The notes beneath the pieces were generated by a model. It saw only the letters and a program-made list of their open reading frames with translations, was not told where the DNA came from and did not search any database. 64,000 bases of DNA from Anaerococcus urinomassiliensis (GTDB lineage: Bacteria; Bacillota; Clostridia; Tissierellales; Peptoniphilaceae), in assembly GCF_900128425.1 (NCBI RefSeq), contig NZ_LT635782.1, positions 1,247,691 through 1,311,690 on the forward strand, given 5' to 3'. Shown piece by piece: positions 36,358-45,795 of the stretch (position 1 is its first letter; each line of letters opens with the position of its first letter). Made by a program: the position numbers and the translations under genes.

Positions 36358-36585
36358 TTATGCTAATTTTTCTTCTATAGCTTGCTTGTCAAATCCTACT
36401 ATATCTTCTCCATTGATGCTGATTACTGGAACACCTCTGTATCCTTTTGATACAAGGTATTCTACTGCATCTGGATTTTCGTCTATGTTCATTTCTGTAA
36501 ATTCTATATTATTTTCATTGAAGTATTGTTTTGCTGCTTTACAGAAAACACATGTATTTGATGTATAAACTTTTATGTCTGCCAT
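36358..36585 (-). CDS. Glutaredoxin-like protein (CVFC, NrdH type)
   Basis: A 75-residue thioredoxin-fold protein. Active site TCVFCKAAKQYF; cis-proline RGVPVISINGEDIVG; C-terminal FDKQAIEEKL. The short length and CxxC with the GF... end are typical of NrdH-like glutaredoxins, which donate electrons to ribonucleotide reductase. No nrd genes are adjacent, so this is only a family suggestion. It is the distal gene before a terminator; rsmA starts 29 bases upstream of it. Confidence 0.9.
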   Translation of the reverse strand: MADIKVYTSNTCVFCKAAKQYFNENNIEFTEMNIDENPDAVEYLVSKGYRGVPVISINGEDIVGFDKQAIEEKLA

Positions 36586-36614
36586 TATTATCTCCTTATT
36601 TTATTCTTACTAAC

Positions 36615-37466
36615 TTATTTATACCCAAGATTTTCTAATTCATTGGCCAAATTTATATAATCATCTAGTGATAAGTTTTCTGCCCTAAGATTTTCCTTTA
36701 GATCTAGCTTGGCAAAAACTAATCTTAGGTCATCTTTGCTAGCTACATCAGAAAGTGAATTTAATATGGTCTTTCTTCTCTTGTTAAAACCAGCTCTCAC
36801 TAATTTAAATAACAAATTCTGATTAACTTTATCATCATAGAGCCTAAGCCTTAGATTAAGTATGGTCGAATCAATCTTTGGTTGGGGCATAAATACTGAT
36901 TTTGGTAGGTTTACCAAGAACTTTGCCTCTGAATAAAATTTTACAAAGACCGATAGTGAACTATACTCCTTGTCCCTTTCATCTGCAAGCATCCTCTGGC
37001 CAACTTCTTTTTGGACCATGATGGTCATATCGGTGCATGGTAGATTTGATGTGATTAGCTTTTCTATGATTGGAGTTGTGATGTAGTAGGGTAGGTTTGA
37101 TACTACTTTGAAGCTTTCTCCAGCAAATTCTTTTTCAACTAAATTTTTAAGGTCAACTTTTAGGATATCTTCGTTTATTACAAGGGTGTTAGAAAATTCT
37201 TCTAGGTTTTGATCTAGGATTGGTATAAGATTTTGGTCAATCTCAACTGCGACAACTTTTTTGGCCACTTTTGCCATCTCATAAGTTATAGTTCCTATAC
37301 CAGGACCAATTTCTAGGACATTTTGATTTTCTATATCAGCTGCATCAACGATTTTATCTACAAAGTTCTTATCTATAAGAAAGTTTTGACCTAAAGATTT
37401 CTTGAAATTAAAATCATATAGGTCGATTATTTCTTTTACAACCTTTGGTGAATATAATTTCTTCAT
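36615..37466 (-). CDS. rsmA: 16S rRNA dimethyladenosine methyltransferase RsmA/KsgA
   Basis: A 283-residue Erm/KsgA methyltransferase. Motif I is LEIGPGIGTITYEMA after GQNFLIDKNF; the N6-dimethyladenosine motif IV is VVSNLPYYITTPI; motif MVQKEVGQRML follows. It dimethylates two adenosines near the 3' end of 16S rRNA. It is the second of the rnmV-rsmA-type pair; rnmV overlaps it by 4 bases. Confidence 0.96.
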   Translation of the reverse strand: MKKLYSPKVVKEIIDLYDFNFKKSLGQNFLIDKNFVDKIVDAADIENQNVLEIGPGIGTITYEMAKVAKKVVAVEIDQNLIPILDQNLEEFSNTLVINEDILKVDLKNLVEKEFAGESFKVVSNLPYYITTPIIEKLITSNLPCTDMTIMVQKEVGQRMLADERDKEYSSLSVFVKFYSEAKFLVNLPKSVFMPQPKIDSTILNLRLRLYDDKVNQNLLFKLVRAGFNKRRKTILNSLSDVASKDDLRLVFAKLDLKENLRAENLSLDDYINLANELENLGYK

Positions 37467-37993
37467 AGCTTAGCCACCGCCCTTTCAAATTCCTCACGGC
37501 TTATGGCAAAGGAGTTTAATTTGCTCAATAATTGCTTGGAATTATAATATCCTATGCCTAGTATATCTCCCAGTTTTTCACGTTTTGCCGCTGCACCCGG
37601 GCCAATCGATAGGCCATTATTTACCAAGTCTGCCATGACAAATTCATTACTTTTTTCTGTCATTTCAGCTTTGGCATTTTTTAGTGCCTCAATGATTACC
37701 TCAGGGGCTGCATTTTCAACACCTAGGTCGTTTTTTTTGATGGCAAGCTTCCTATCTATATAGGCATGCTTGGCATTTGGTATATGACGGGCAATTTTAT
37801 CTCTAATTTTCTTGCCAGCATGGTCAGGATCTGTTAGTATTATGATTCCTGTACGCTCATCTATAACTTTTAGTCTTTCTATCAAATCTTTGTCAAAGGC
37901 AAGACCGTTGGTTGCTATTATCTCACAATCGATAGCTCTTTTTACATTGGCTATATCATCTTTTCCTTCAACTACAATAGTTTCTTTTATCAT
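37463..37993 (-). CDS. rnmV: Ribonuclease M5
   Basis: A 176-residue TOPRIM protein. Toprim Glu in VVEGKDDIANVK, DPD-type acidic residues in ILTDPDHAGKKIR, and the family GAENAxP motif as GVENAAPEVI. It matures 5S rRNA. The order tatD-rnmV-rsmA is a common Firmicutes cluster. Overlaps tatD and rsmA by 4 bases each. Confidence 0.95.
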   Translation of the reverse strand: MIKETIVVEGKDDIANVKRAIDCEIIATNGLAFDKDLIERLKVIDERTGIIILTDPDHAGKKIRDKIARHIPNAKHAYIDRKLAIKKNDLGVENAAPEVIIEALKNAKAEMTEKSNEFVMADLVNNGLSIGPGAAAKREKLGDILGIGYYNSKQLLSKLNSFAISREEFERAVAKL

Positions 37994-38751
37994 AAATTAA
38001 AAAACTCCACGGTATTTTTGTAGCATCTTTTGGCAAGCTTATCTATCTTCATATCTCGAAGGTCTGCAACAGTTCTTGCTACTTCAACTACGCGTCTTGG
38101 ATCGTTTCTAAGTCCCCTGTATGGTTCAGGTGTAAGGTATGGACTATCGGTTTCTAGCATTAGCCTTTCTATAGGAACATTTCTAGCGGCAACTTTTTCA
38201 TTTGTCCCATTGGAAAAGGTCACAACGCCACCTATTGATATATAAAAACCCATGTCCATGTAAGTATTGAGGGTCTTTAGGTCATCAGAAAAGCAATGGA
38301 TTTGGATTTTTAAGTCTGTATAATCCTTTAAAATTTCTATTACATCATCTTTTGCTTCTCTAACATGGATTACAGCTGGTAGGTCTAGCTTTCTTGCAAG
38401 TTTTAATTGGTAGATGAAAATCTCTTTTTGCCTATCCTTATTATCGTCTTTCCAATAATAATCAAGGCCAATCTCACCAATTGCAACGACCTTGGGATTT
38501 TTTGCTAAGATTTCTAATTCTTCTAGGTCTTTATCGGTAATATCATCTACATTTTCCGGATGTATGCCTACCATAGGATAGAAATTGTCATATTTCTCCG
38601 CTAGGTCTATGGCCTTTTTTGAATCTTCGATATTGGTTGCAGGGTTTATAATCCCCCTAATAGCAAAATTAGACAGGTCATTTATTATAAATAACCTGTC
38701 AGAGTCAAAAGCCTCATCTGTCAAGTGACAGTGACAATCAATTAATCTCAT
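37990..38751 (-). CDS. tatD: TatD-family deoxyribonuclease
   Basis: A 253-residue metal-dependent hydrolase. DCHCHLTDEAF (metal His), GIHPEN, GEIGLDYYW, HVREAKDDV, HCFSDD and ETDSPYLTPEPYRG match YcfH/TatD. It overlaps metG by one base and rnmV by 4 bases. Confidence 0.95.
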   Translation of the reverse strand: MRLIDCHCHLTDEAFDSDRLFIINDLSNFAIRGIINPATNIEDSKKAIDLAEKYDNFYPMVGIHPENVDDITDKDLEELEILAKNPKVVAIGEIGLDYYWKDDNKDRQKEIFIYQLKLARKLDLPAVIHVREAKDDVIEILKDYTDLKIQIHCFSDDLKTLNTYMDMGFYISIGGVVTFSNGTNEKVAARNVPIERLMLETDSPYLTPEPYRGLRNDPRRVVEVARTVADLRDMKIDKLAKRCYKNTVEFFNL

Positions 38752-40700
38752 TAAGAAACCTTACTTCCTGGCTTCATATCTTTTAGGGTTGTTAGCATTG
38801 TTAAGTCATCTTCAAAGTCTGCTGCAAGAAGCATACCTTGGCTTTCTATACCACGCATCTTCCTAGGAGCTAGGTTTTTGACTACAATTACATTCTTGCC
38901 AACTAAATCATCTACTCCATACCATTTTTTGATACCAGAAATGATGGTTCGTGGATTTTCTTCACCGATATCTACTGTAAATACTAAAAGTTTGTCGGCA
39001 TCTGGATGGTCTTCACATTTTAGTATTTTGCCTACAACAAGGTCAACTTTGGCAAAGTCTTCGTAGTCAATTTCTGAAAGTTTGTCTTCTTCTTTGTCAG
39101 AATCTTTGCTTTTTCCTAGTCTTTCTTCGATCAAATCGTTGTTGCGATCGTGAAGTTTTACTAATTCTTCGTCTATATCAAGTCTATCAAATAAGTTTTT
39201 GCCCTTTGTTACCTTGCTTCCTTCTTCAAGTAGTCCAAATTCACTCGCAGATTCAAAGCCCTTGTTATCTGTGCCAAGTTTTTCCAAAATTTCTTTTGTT
39301 GTATTTTTCATCACAGGCTCAATAAGTTGGGCAACTATTCTAAGTGATTCGGCTAAGTTATATAAGACTGTATTTAGTCTTTCTTTGTTGGCCTCGTCAC
39401 GACCTAGTATCCATGGTTCTGTTTCATCTACATACTTATTAGCACGTCTGATAAATGTCCACACGCTTTGTAGGGCCTCGTTAAATTCAAAGGAATCCAT
39501 TTGTTTGTTGTAAGATTCATAAGTCTTTGCAGCCAAGTCTTTTAATTCATCGTCAAAATGGTCTGATACACTTCCCTTAGCAACAAGTCCACCGTTATAT
39601 TTATCAATCATTGATGTAGTTCTTGATAGGAGGTTGCCTAGGTCATTTACCAGGTCGGAATTGTATCTTTCCATAAATTTCCTACTTGAGAAGTTACCAT
39701 CTGATCCAAAGTTAAACTCACGTAGGACAAAGTATTTGAGGGCGTCCACACCATAAAGTTCTACTAGTGGTTCTGGATACATGATGTTTCCCTTGGACTT
39801 ACTCATCTTGTCATTGTCAAATAATATCCATCCATGGGCAAAAACTTTCTCTGGAAGTGGAAGATCTAGGGCCATCAATAGTGCTGGCCAAATTATTGTA
39901 TGGAAACGAACTATATCTTTTCCTATAAGGTGAACACTTGCCGGCCAATATTTTTTAAATTTCTCTGGGTTATCCCCATAGCCTATTGCAGATAAATAGC
40001 AAGATAGAGCATCTATCCAAACATAAACTACGTGCTCATTGTCAAAAGGAACATCAACACCCCAATCAAAAGAATTACGGGTCACAGATAGGTCAGATAG
40101 GCCCTTATCTATGAAGTTATTGAGCATTTCCTTTTGGCGGAAAGCAGGTTCTAAGAATTCTGGATGTTCTTTAAATAATTCTTTTAATCTATCTTCGTAT
40201 TTGGATAGTCTGAAGAAATAAGATTCTTCTTCTTGGTATTCCACATCGCGACCACAGTCTGGGCACTTGCCATCCTCTAGTTGGGCCTCAGTCCAGAAAG
40301 TTTCACAAGGTGTGCAATAATATCCTTTATACTCACCCTTGTATATATCGCCTTGGTCATAAAGTTTGGTAAAGATATTTTTTACATCTTCTTCGTGTTG
40401 GTCTTCAGTAGAACGAATAAAAGTATCGTATTCTATTTCAAGTTTTTCCCACAAAACTTTAGTTTCTTCAGCTATAATATCAACAAACTTTTGAGGGCTA
40501 GTTCCATGATCAATAGCAGAGCGCATGATTTTTTGCCCATGTTCATCAGTTCCTGTTACAAGGTAAGCATCGTATCCATTTAAATTTTTATATCTTTTTA
40601 ATACATCAGCAATTATTGAAGTATAAGTATTTCCAATATGTAAGTTACTATTAGGATAGTATATTGGAGTTGTTATATAATATGGTTTTTTTTCTGTCAT
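38751..40700 (-). CDS. metG: Methionyl-tRNA synthetase
   Basis: A 649-residue class I synthetase. HIGH-type signature HIGNTYTSI; zinc knuckle CTPCETF..CPDCGR; KMSKSKGN; anticodon-binding helical domain; and a C-terminal tRNA-binding OB domain (FAKVDLVVGKILKCEDHPDA) for dimerisation and tRNA affinity. One copy in the window. The start is followed directly by the ThrThrProIleTyr motif of MetG. No T-box or SAM-linked leader is visible upstream (40701-40840). Confidence 0.97.
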   Translation of the reverse strand: MTEKKPYYITTPIYYPNSNLHIGNTYTSIIADVLKRYKNLNGYDAYLVTGTDEHGQKIMRSAIDHGTSPQKFVDIIAEETKVLWEKLEIEYDTFIRSTEDQHEEDVKNIFTKLYDQGDIYKGEYKGYYCTPCETFWTEAQLEDGKCPDCGRDVEYQEEESYFFRLSKYEDRLKELFKEHPEFLEPAFRQKEMLNNFIDKGLSDLSVTRNSFDWGVDVPFDNEHVVYVWIDALSCYLSAIGYGDNPEKFKKYWPASVHLIGKDIVRFHTIIWPALLMALDLPLPEKVFAHGWILFDNDKMSKSKGNIMYPEPLVELYGVDALKYFVLREFNFGSDGNFSSRKFMERYNSDLVNDLGNLLSRTTSMIDKYNGGLVAKGSVSDHFDDELKDLAAKTYESYNKQMDSFEFNEALQSVWTFIRRANKYVDETEPWILGRDEANKERLNTVLYNLAESLRIVAQLIEPVMKNTTKEILEKLGTDNKGFESASEFGLLEEGSKVTKGKNLFDRLDIDEELVKLHDRNNDLIEERLGKSKDSDKEEDKLSEIDYEDFAKVDLVVGKILKCEDHPDADKLLVFTVDIGEENPRTIISGIKKWYGVDDLVGKNVIVVKNLAPRKMRGIESQGMLLAADFEDDLTMLTTLKDMKPGSKVS

Positions 40701-40844
40701 TTCCTATCCTTTCTTAATCTTCTCGAAATTATATAGATATATCATACTTCAAAAGTCAATATCTACCCAGCAAAATATAGTTTTTTAATTATGATGTTTA
40801 TGCAAGGCTTTATATTAGATTAATATCAAACTATTGTCTATTGA

Positions 40845-40923
40845 AATTAGATATATTTCTATTTATAATAGTATTAACAAGTACAAATCTAATTAAACTA
40901 TTTATAGTTAGATATATATCTAA
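40845..40923 (+). promoter_or_regulatory. Palindromic operator(s) upstream of ArsR-like gene
   Basis: TTAGATATATATCTAA at 40908-40923 is a perfect 16-bp palindrome ending 13 bases before the start codon and abutting the RBS. A weaker copy, ATTAGATATATTTCT, is at 40846-40860. ArsR-type repressors bind such AT-rich dyads, so this probably mediates autoregulation. Confidence 0.6.
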
Positions 40924-40936
40924 GAAAGGATGCATT

Positions 40937-42130
40937 ATGGCCAAACCAATTTTTAAGACAAATAAAACTATAGACTTTGAAAATGAAGCAGGACTATTGA
41001 TTTTCTCATATACAGACTACATAGCACAGCCTAACCCAAATAAAATCGACTGGAAAGATTCCTATATCAACTATGCTAATTCCACTAAATATATTTGCAG
41101 AATGGAAGAAATGTTATCAGCCCATCCTTCTTATATGAGCTTTTTAAGAGAGGTAAGAAGTGAAGCATTCTTTCTTATAGAAGAATTCTTTGATGAGAAA
41201 AATAAAGATATACTTGATCTCTTTTATATTTACGAAGAAGGAGATGAAAATTATTTTCCTTTTATGTTATCTATATTTCAAAATCTAGATAGGAAAAATA
41301 ATGAGACTTTGACCTATGACTTATTCAAAGAACTATATGATACATTTTTTTACCAATATATAGGACTTGATTATTTAAACCTTGGGGAATTAGGGATTAC
41401 TACATACGATGATCTTAAAAACTATATGGACCCTTCAAAACTAATGGAATATATATCAAATTCTCCTTTTACAGACCAAGAAACTATGACGCTGCTTAGA
41501 GCTTATCAAAATACTTGTGATATGTACCATAGATTGATGCCTCTAGTAGAAAAACTTACCAAAATAATTAAACAAAAGATCCACATAATAGATGATCTTG
41601 TAAACGATAGTTTGGATAAATTAGAAAAAACTCAATATAAAATTGCATTTGAACTTGCCAAACAAGTAGGCTTAACAGAGATAATTAAAAAAGAAAAGCA
41701 AGAAATAACCGTGTATACTTTGCTTCTTGCCCCATACACTCAGATGTTTAGATTTATTGATTTTAATGATTATACCAAGGCTGTAAAATTAGGCCTATTG
41801 ATTGATAAAGATGAAAACATAGAAACTACTAAGACTCTAACAAATATTAATCAATACCTTACAGTGATATCTGATCCAACCAGGGTACAAATCCTAGACT
41901 TCTTAAAGGAAAGCGACTACTACGCCAAAGAACTTGCCGATAAGCTTTACATCACCCCAGCTACCCTATCCTACCACCTCAATAAACTTCTAGTTTGTGG
42001 CTTTGTAGGAATTCGAAAAGAAGGTCGAAAATACTATTATTATCTAAGAAAAAATGGTTTTGAGTATTTGATAGATAATTTAGAAAAATTTAGCAAAGAT
42101 ATCAAGGAGAGTAATGATGGAGATGACTAA
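40937..42130 (+). CDS. ArsR-type winged-helix regulator with long N-terminal domain
   Basis: I start at the ATG at 40937 (MAKPIFKTNKTID), which follows GAAAGGA, not at the upstream hydrophobic extension. This gives 397 residues. Residues about 310-397 are the ArsR-like winged helix: ISDPTRVQILDFLKE, AKELADKLYITPATLSYHLNKL and YYYYLRKNG. The N-terminal 300 residues are a helical domain of unrecognised function. It precedes two ABC exporter genes, overlapping the first by 17 bases, so it most likely controls them, with the long domain as candidate ligand sensor. Confidence 0.8.
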   Translation: MAKPIFKTNKTIDFENEAGLLIFSYTDYIAQPNPNKIDWKDSYINYANSTKYICRMEEMLSAHPSYMSFLREVRSEAFFLIEEFFDEKNKDILDLFYIYEEGDENYFPFMLSIFQNLDRKNNETLTYDLFKELYDTFFYQYIGLDYLNLGELGITTYDDLKNYMDPSKLMEYISNSPFTDQETMTLLRAYQNTCDMYHRLMPLVEKLTKIIKQKIHIIDDLVNDSLDKLEKTQYKIAFELAKQVGLTEIIKKEKQEITVYTLLLAPYTQMFRFIDFNDYTKAVKLGLLIDKDENIETTKTLTNINQYLTVISDPTRVQILDFLKESDYYAKELADKLYITPATLSYHLNKLLVCGFVGIRKEGRKYYYYLRKNGFEYLIDNLEKFSKDIKESNDGDD

Positions 42131-43976
42131 TAAAAAAGATTTAACAAGGTACTTAACAAATGAAGAAAATATAAAATCCCATCTAAGAGATAAGAAACTT
42201 TCGAATATAGAAATTTTAAAGTATGCCTATAGACCATTTAAAGATAACTGGAAAATTAAAGCAAGTCTAATTATTTATCCTATAGTAAATGGAATAATCC
42301 CAGTACTACAAGCTTTTATTATGTATTATCTAGTAGGGCTAATTTATAATAATACCAGCCTAAAGAACCTACTAGTAACTATTGGTCTATACGGACTAAT
42401 AATTTTTATTTGTTCGATAATCTCCAATCAAATAGAGTACAAGACCTATGCCAAATATATGGGGACTAGGTTAGATTTTTTTAAAAAATCTGCTGGAAGA
42501 ATAATGGAAATGGACTATGGTCTTGGTGAAAATGCCAACTTTATGGCAGAATTTACCAAGGGCTTTTCTCCCTTTTCCAATAACGTAGAGGGTCTTGAGG
42601 GTATCTACCATGATATGTATCCTTTATTATCAAACCTAGTTTCCTTTATCCTTATTAGTATCATCATGGCAAAGCTCTCTCCTCTAATCTTTGTCTTTGC
42701 TATAGGATCTATAATAATCCAACTGATCATAAGAAACTTTACAGATGCCTATAGACACAAGCAGATGACGGACCTTCAAAAAGTTACTAGAAAGACAGAA
42801 AGATACTACCAGGAAGCCAGTAACTTTTCTTATGCCAAGGATATAAGAATATTTGCTTTTATGGAAAACTTTATAAGAGGATTTAGACCTCTAGTTGATA
42901 ATGTTTATAAAATTTCTAATAAATTTATTAAACCAGAGATTTATTTATCTCCTGTGCTGGCATTACTTATAGTAGGTATAGAGGCAATTTCATATTACTT
43001 TTTACTTAACAAGGTGAATAACCAGGCTATCAGTTTACAAAATCTAACACTTGCTATTACATCAATCACAGTTTATGTAAGTATTATCTCATCACTTGTC
43101 ATGAACATATCTCAAACAAAATCAAATCTCAGATATGTATCAGATGGTTTTGATATGATACGCACTGACCTTAGATCAGCTAGGGGAGATAAGAAGATAT
43201 CTGGACCTATTTCTATAGAATTTGAAGACGTTTCATTTTCGTATCCCCTATCTGATACAAAAGTTTTGGACAAACTTTCATTTAAGATAAATCCTGGCGA
43301 AAAGATAGCTATAGTCGGGGTAAATGGTGCTGGCAAATCAACCATTGTTTCTCTCATTTTAGGTCTTTACAAACCTACAAATGGGACAATTTACATAAAT
43401 GGTATTAATAGTGAAGAAATCAATATAAAAAGCCGTTTTGCCGCCTTTGCAACAGTCCTTCAAAATGTAGAACCTTTAGCTGTTAGTCTTGCTGAAAATG
43501 TAGCAGCAAACACAGGGGAAATCGATAGAAAAAGAGTAATAGAATCACTAGAAGCTGCTGGCCTATCCTATAAAATAGACCAACTTGAAAAAGGCATCGA
43601 TACCCCTATGACAAAAAACATCCACGATAATGGGACACTTTTCTCTGGTGGGGAGAATCAAAAACTTGCTATTGCCCGTGCTTTATATAAAAAAGATGCT
43701 AAGGCCCTAATCATGGATGAGCCTACTGCCTCCCTAGATGCTCTGGCAGAAGAAGAAATATATAAGCAAATAGAAAATATTTCATCAGACAAAACCCTAA
43801 TCTTTATCTCCCACAGGCTAGCTTCAACAAGATTTTGTGATAAGATCTTGCTTCTTGATAGTGGGAATATAAAAGAATTTGGAAGCCATGATGAGTTACT
43901 GGATCAAAGTGGCCTTTATAAAGAAATGTATGAAAGTCAAAAAAAATATTATGAGGAGGAAGTAAATGAAAAATAA
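42114..43976 (+). CDS. ABC exporter half, subunit 1
   Basis: A 620-residue fused permease-ATPase. Six membrane segments in the first 330 residues; NBD with Walker A GVNGAGKST, signature LFSGGENQK, Walker B LIMDEPTASLD and H-loop ISHRLAST. AAGGAG RBS lies 4 bases before the start, inside the regulator's end. It pairs with the following protein as a heterodimer. In this subunit the nucleotide site motifs are canonical. Substrate unknown: multidrug or peptide/lipid export are both plausible. Confidence 0.88.
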   Translation: MMEMTNKKDLTRYLTNEENIKSHLRDKKLSNIEILKYAYRPFKDNWKIKASLIIYPIVNGIIPVLQAFIMYYLVGLIYNNTSLKNLLVTIGLYGLIIFICSIISNQIEYKTYAKYMGTRLDFFKKSAGRIMEMDYGLGENANFMAEFTKGFSPFSNNVEGLEGIYHDMYPLLSNLVSFILISIIMAKLSPLIFVFAIGSIIIQLIIRNFTDAYRHKQMTDLQKVTRKTERYYQEASNFSYAKDIRIFAFMENFIRGFRPLVDNVYKISNKFIKPEIYLSPVLALLIVGIEAISYYFLLNKVNNQAISLQNLTLAITSITVYVSIISSLVMNISQTKSNLRYVSDGFDMIRTDLRSARGDKKISGPISIEFEDVSFSYPLSDTKVLDKLSFKINPGEKIAIVGVNGAGKSTIVSLILGLYKPTNGTIYINGINSEEINIKSRFAAFATVLQNVEPLAVSLAENVAANTGEIDRKRVIESLEAAGLSYKIDQLEKGIDTPMTKNIHDNGTLFSGGENQKLAIARALYKKDAKALIMDEPTASLDALAEEEIYKQIENISSDKTLIFISHRLASTRFCDKILLLDSGNIKEFGSHDELLDQSGLYKEMYESQKKYYEEEVNEK

Positions 43977-45735
43977 ATATAAAGCCCTTGGTATGCTGGT
44001 AAAGCTAATAGGAAAAAATGACCCCCTTTATCTACTTGCCCTCCTTGCTAAATCTATCCTCCCAGCCCTAGATACCATGGTAAATGTATATGTACCTATG
44101 ATTTTTATAAGCCAACTTACAAACCCTAGACCAAAAGCTTATTTTATTAATCAAATAATAATACTAATTATAGTAAAGTTTGCCCTAACTAGCCTATCAA
44201 GGATAGCTAATAGGAGAGAATTTGTCAGAAGACGAGCGATAAATGAATTCATATCTTTTGAGATTTCAAAAAAATCAATGGACCTTGCCTACTATAATAT
44301 AGAAGATCCTCATGTATTAGATTTAAAAGAAAAGGCAGGATCTGCTATAAGTTTTGGTAGCCTCCACTCACTCCTATTTTGCCTTAAAGATATTATCCAA
44401 GGCCTATCCACAATGATTGGTACTGCTATTATTATAATAAACTTCTCCCCATATCTGGTGGGATTTTCTCTTATAATATCTACTCTGATAATATTGATAG
44501 ATAATAAACTGTCAAGATATACCCAAGAATTTGATCAATCCATAGTTGATTTCAACAGGAGATTCTCTTATTATTTTTCCCTAATGGCAGGCCCTAGTTT
44601 TCAAAAAGAGATCAGAGTTTATGATATGGGGGATTTGATTGATAATAAGACTGGCCTATACTTAAATAATATGATGGCAAGATTTAGTGACAAATTTTCT
44701 TATGAGGCCAATTCCAATGCGGTAAAGATTTTTCTAGAATCAATTATAAGACTAGTTTCTTACTCTTATGTGGCTATGAGAACCCTATCAGAAGCTTATG
44801 GCCCTCAAATATCATTTGGTGAATTTTCACTAATCATAGGAGCTAATGAAAACTTTATGTCATCATTCCAAAAGATGTTTGCTGAAACAGCAGATTTTCT
44901 AATTAATCTTAAAAATTTAGAACCCATGTATGACTTTATAAATCTAGATATAGAAAAAGAAGCAAATCAAAAAATAGCAGATGATTTTGAAAGCCTAGAA
45001 TTTAAAAATGTATCCTTTGCCTATCCAGGAAGCGACAGACAAATACTTGATGATATCTCTTTTAAGATCAATAAGGGCGATAAAATTTCTATTGTGGGAA
45101 TCAATAATGCCGGCAAAACTACCATAGTAAAACTTATATTTAGATTTTTCGAAATAGATAGTGGCGAGATTTTATATAATGGAATCAATATTAATAAATA
45201 TCAAAAAGAATCCTTATACAAAAAAATCTCAGCTGTTCTCCAAGACTTTGCCATCATGCCCTTTACCATAAAAGAAAATATCATTGGTACAAAAGATTAC
45301 AACAAAGAAAAAATCGATCAAATCTTAAATGAGCTCGAATTAAAAGAAAAGGTCGATAGTTTAGATAAGGGCATTGATACTTACCTAAACAAGGATATCT
45401 TCGAAGATGCAACAGACTTCTCCCTTGGCCAAAAGCAAAAACTTGCCATAGGAAGATGCCTATACCAAAACCCAGAGCTAATAATCCTAGACGAGCCTAC
45501 AGCGAGCCTAGACCCATTGGCAGAAGCCAAAATCTACGAAAACTTCAACCAAATGACTAGAGGCAAAACTGCCATCTTCATCTCCCACAGGATGAGCTCA
45601 TCAAGATTTATCGACAAAATATTAGTTATTGATGAAGGTAAAGTTCTAGCTTTTGATAGCCATAAAAACTTGATGAAATACGACAATATCTACTCAAGAT
45701 TATATAAGTCTCAGGCTAAGTACTATACGAATTGA
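43966..45735 (+). CDS. ABC exporter half, subunit 2 (degenerate signature)
   Basis: A 589-residue fused permease-ATPase. Walker A GINNAGKTT, signature DFSLGQKQK (SLGQ instead of SGGQ), Walker B LIILDEPTASLD. The altered signature and Walker A (Asn-Ala for Gly-Ala/Ser) suggest one consensus and one degenerate ATP site, as in many heterodimeric exporters. It overlaps the preceding gene by 11 bases. Followed by a strong terminator. Confidence 0.88.
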   Translation: MKNKYKALGMLVKLIGKNDPLYLLALLAKSILPALDTMVNVYVPMIFISQLTNPRPKAYFINQIIILIIVKFALTSLSRIANRREFVRRRAINEFISFEISKKSMDLAYYNIEDPHVLDLKEKAGSAISFGSLHSLLFCLKDIIQGLSTMIGTAIIIINFSPYLVGFSLIISTLIILIDNKLSRYTQEFDQSIVDFNRRFSYYFSLMAGPSFQKEIRVYDMGDLIDNKTGLYLNNMMARFSDKFSYEANSNAVKIFLESIIRLVSYSYVAMRTLSEAYGPQISFGEFSLIIGANENFMSSFQKMFAETADFLINLKNLEPMYDFINLDIEKEANQKIADDFESLEFKNVSFAYPGSDRQILDDISFKINKGDKISIVGINNAGKTTIVKLIFRFFEIDSGEILYNGININKYQKESLYKKISAVLQDFAIMPFTIKENIIGTKDYNKEKIDQILNELELKEKVDSLDKGIDTYLNKDIFEDATDFSLGQKQKLAIGRCLYQNPELIILDEPTASLDPLAEAKIYENFNQMTRGKTAIFISHRMSSSRFIDKILVIDEGKVLAFDSHKNLMKYDNIYSRLYKSQAKYYTN

Positions 45736-45751
45736 GTTTATTCTCCAAATA

Positions 45752-45789
45752 AAATGACCTCGTATTATTAAGAATTCACGAGGTCATTT
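45752..45789. terminator. Bidirectional terminator, ABC versus kinase genes
   Basis: AAATGACCTCGT (45752-45763) pairs with ACGAGGTCATTT (45778-45789). Located between convergent transcription units. Confidence 0.9.
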
Positions 45790-45795
45790 ATTATT

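Noticed and set aside
40701..40844. T-box or SAM riboswitch for metG
   Set aside because: No T-box GGTGGTACC motif, no terminator hairpin in the leader.
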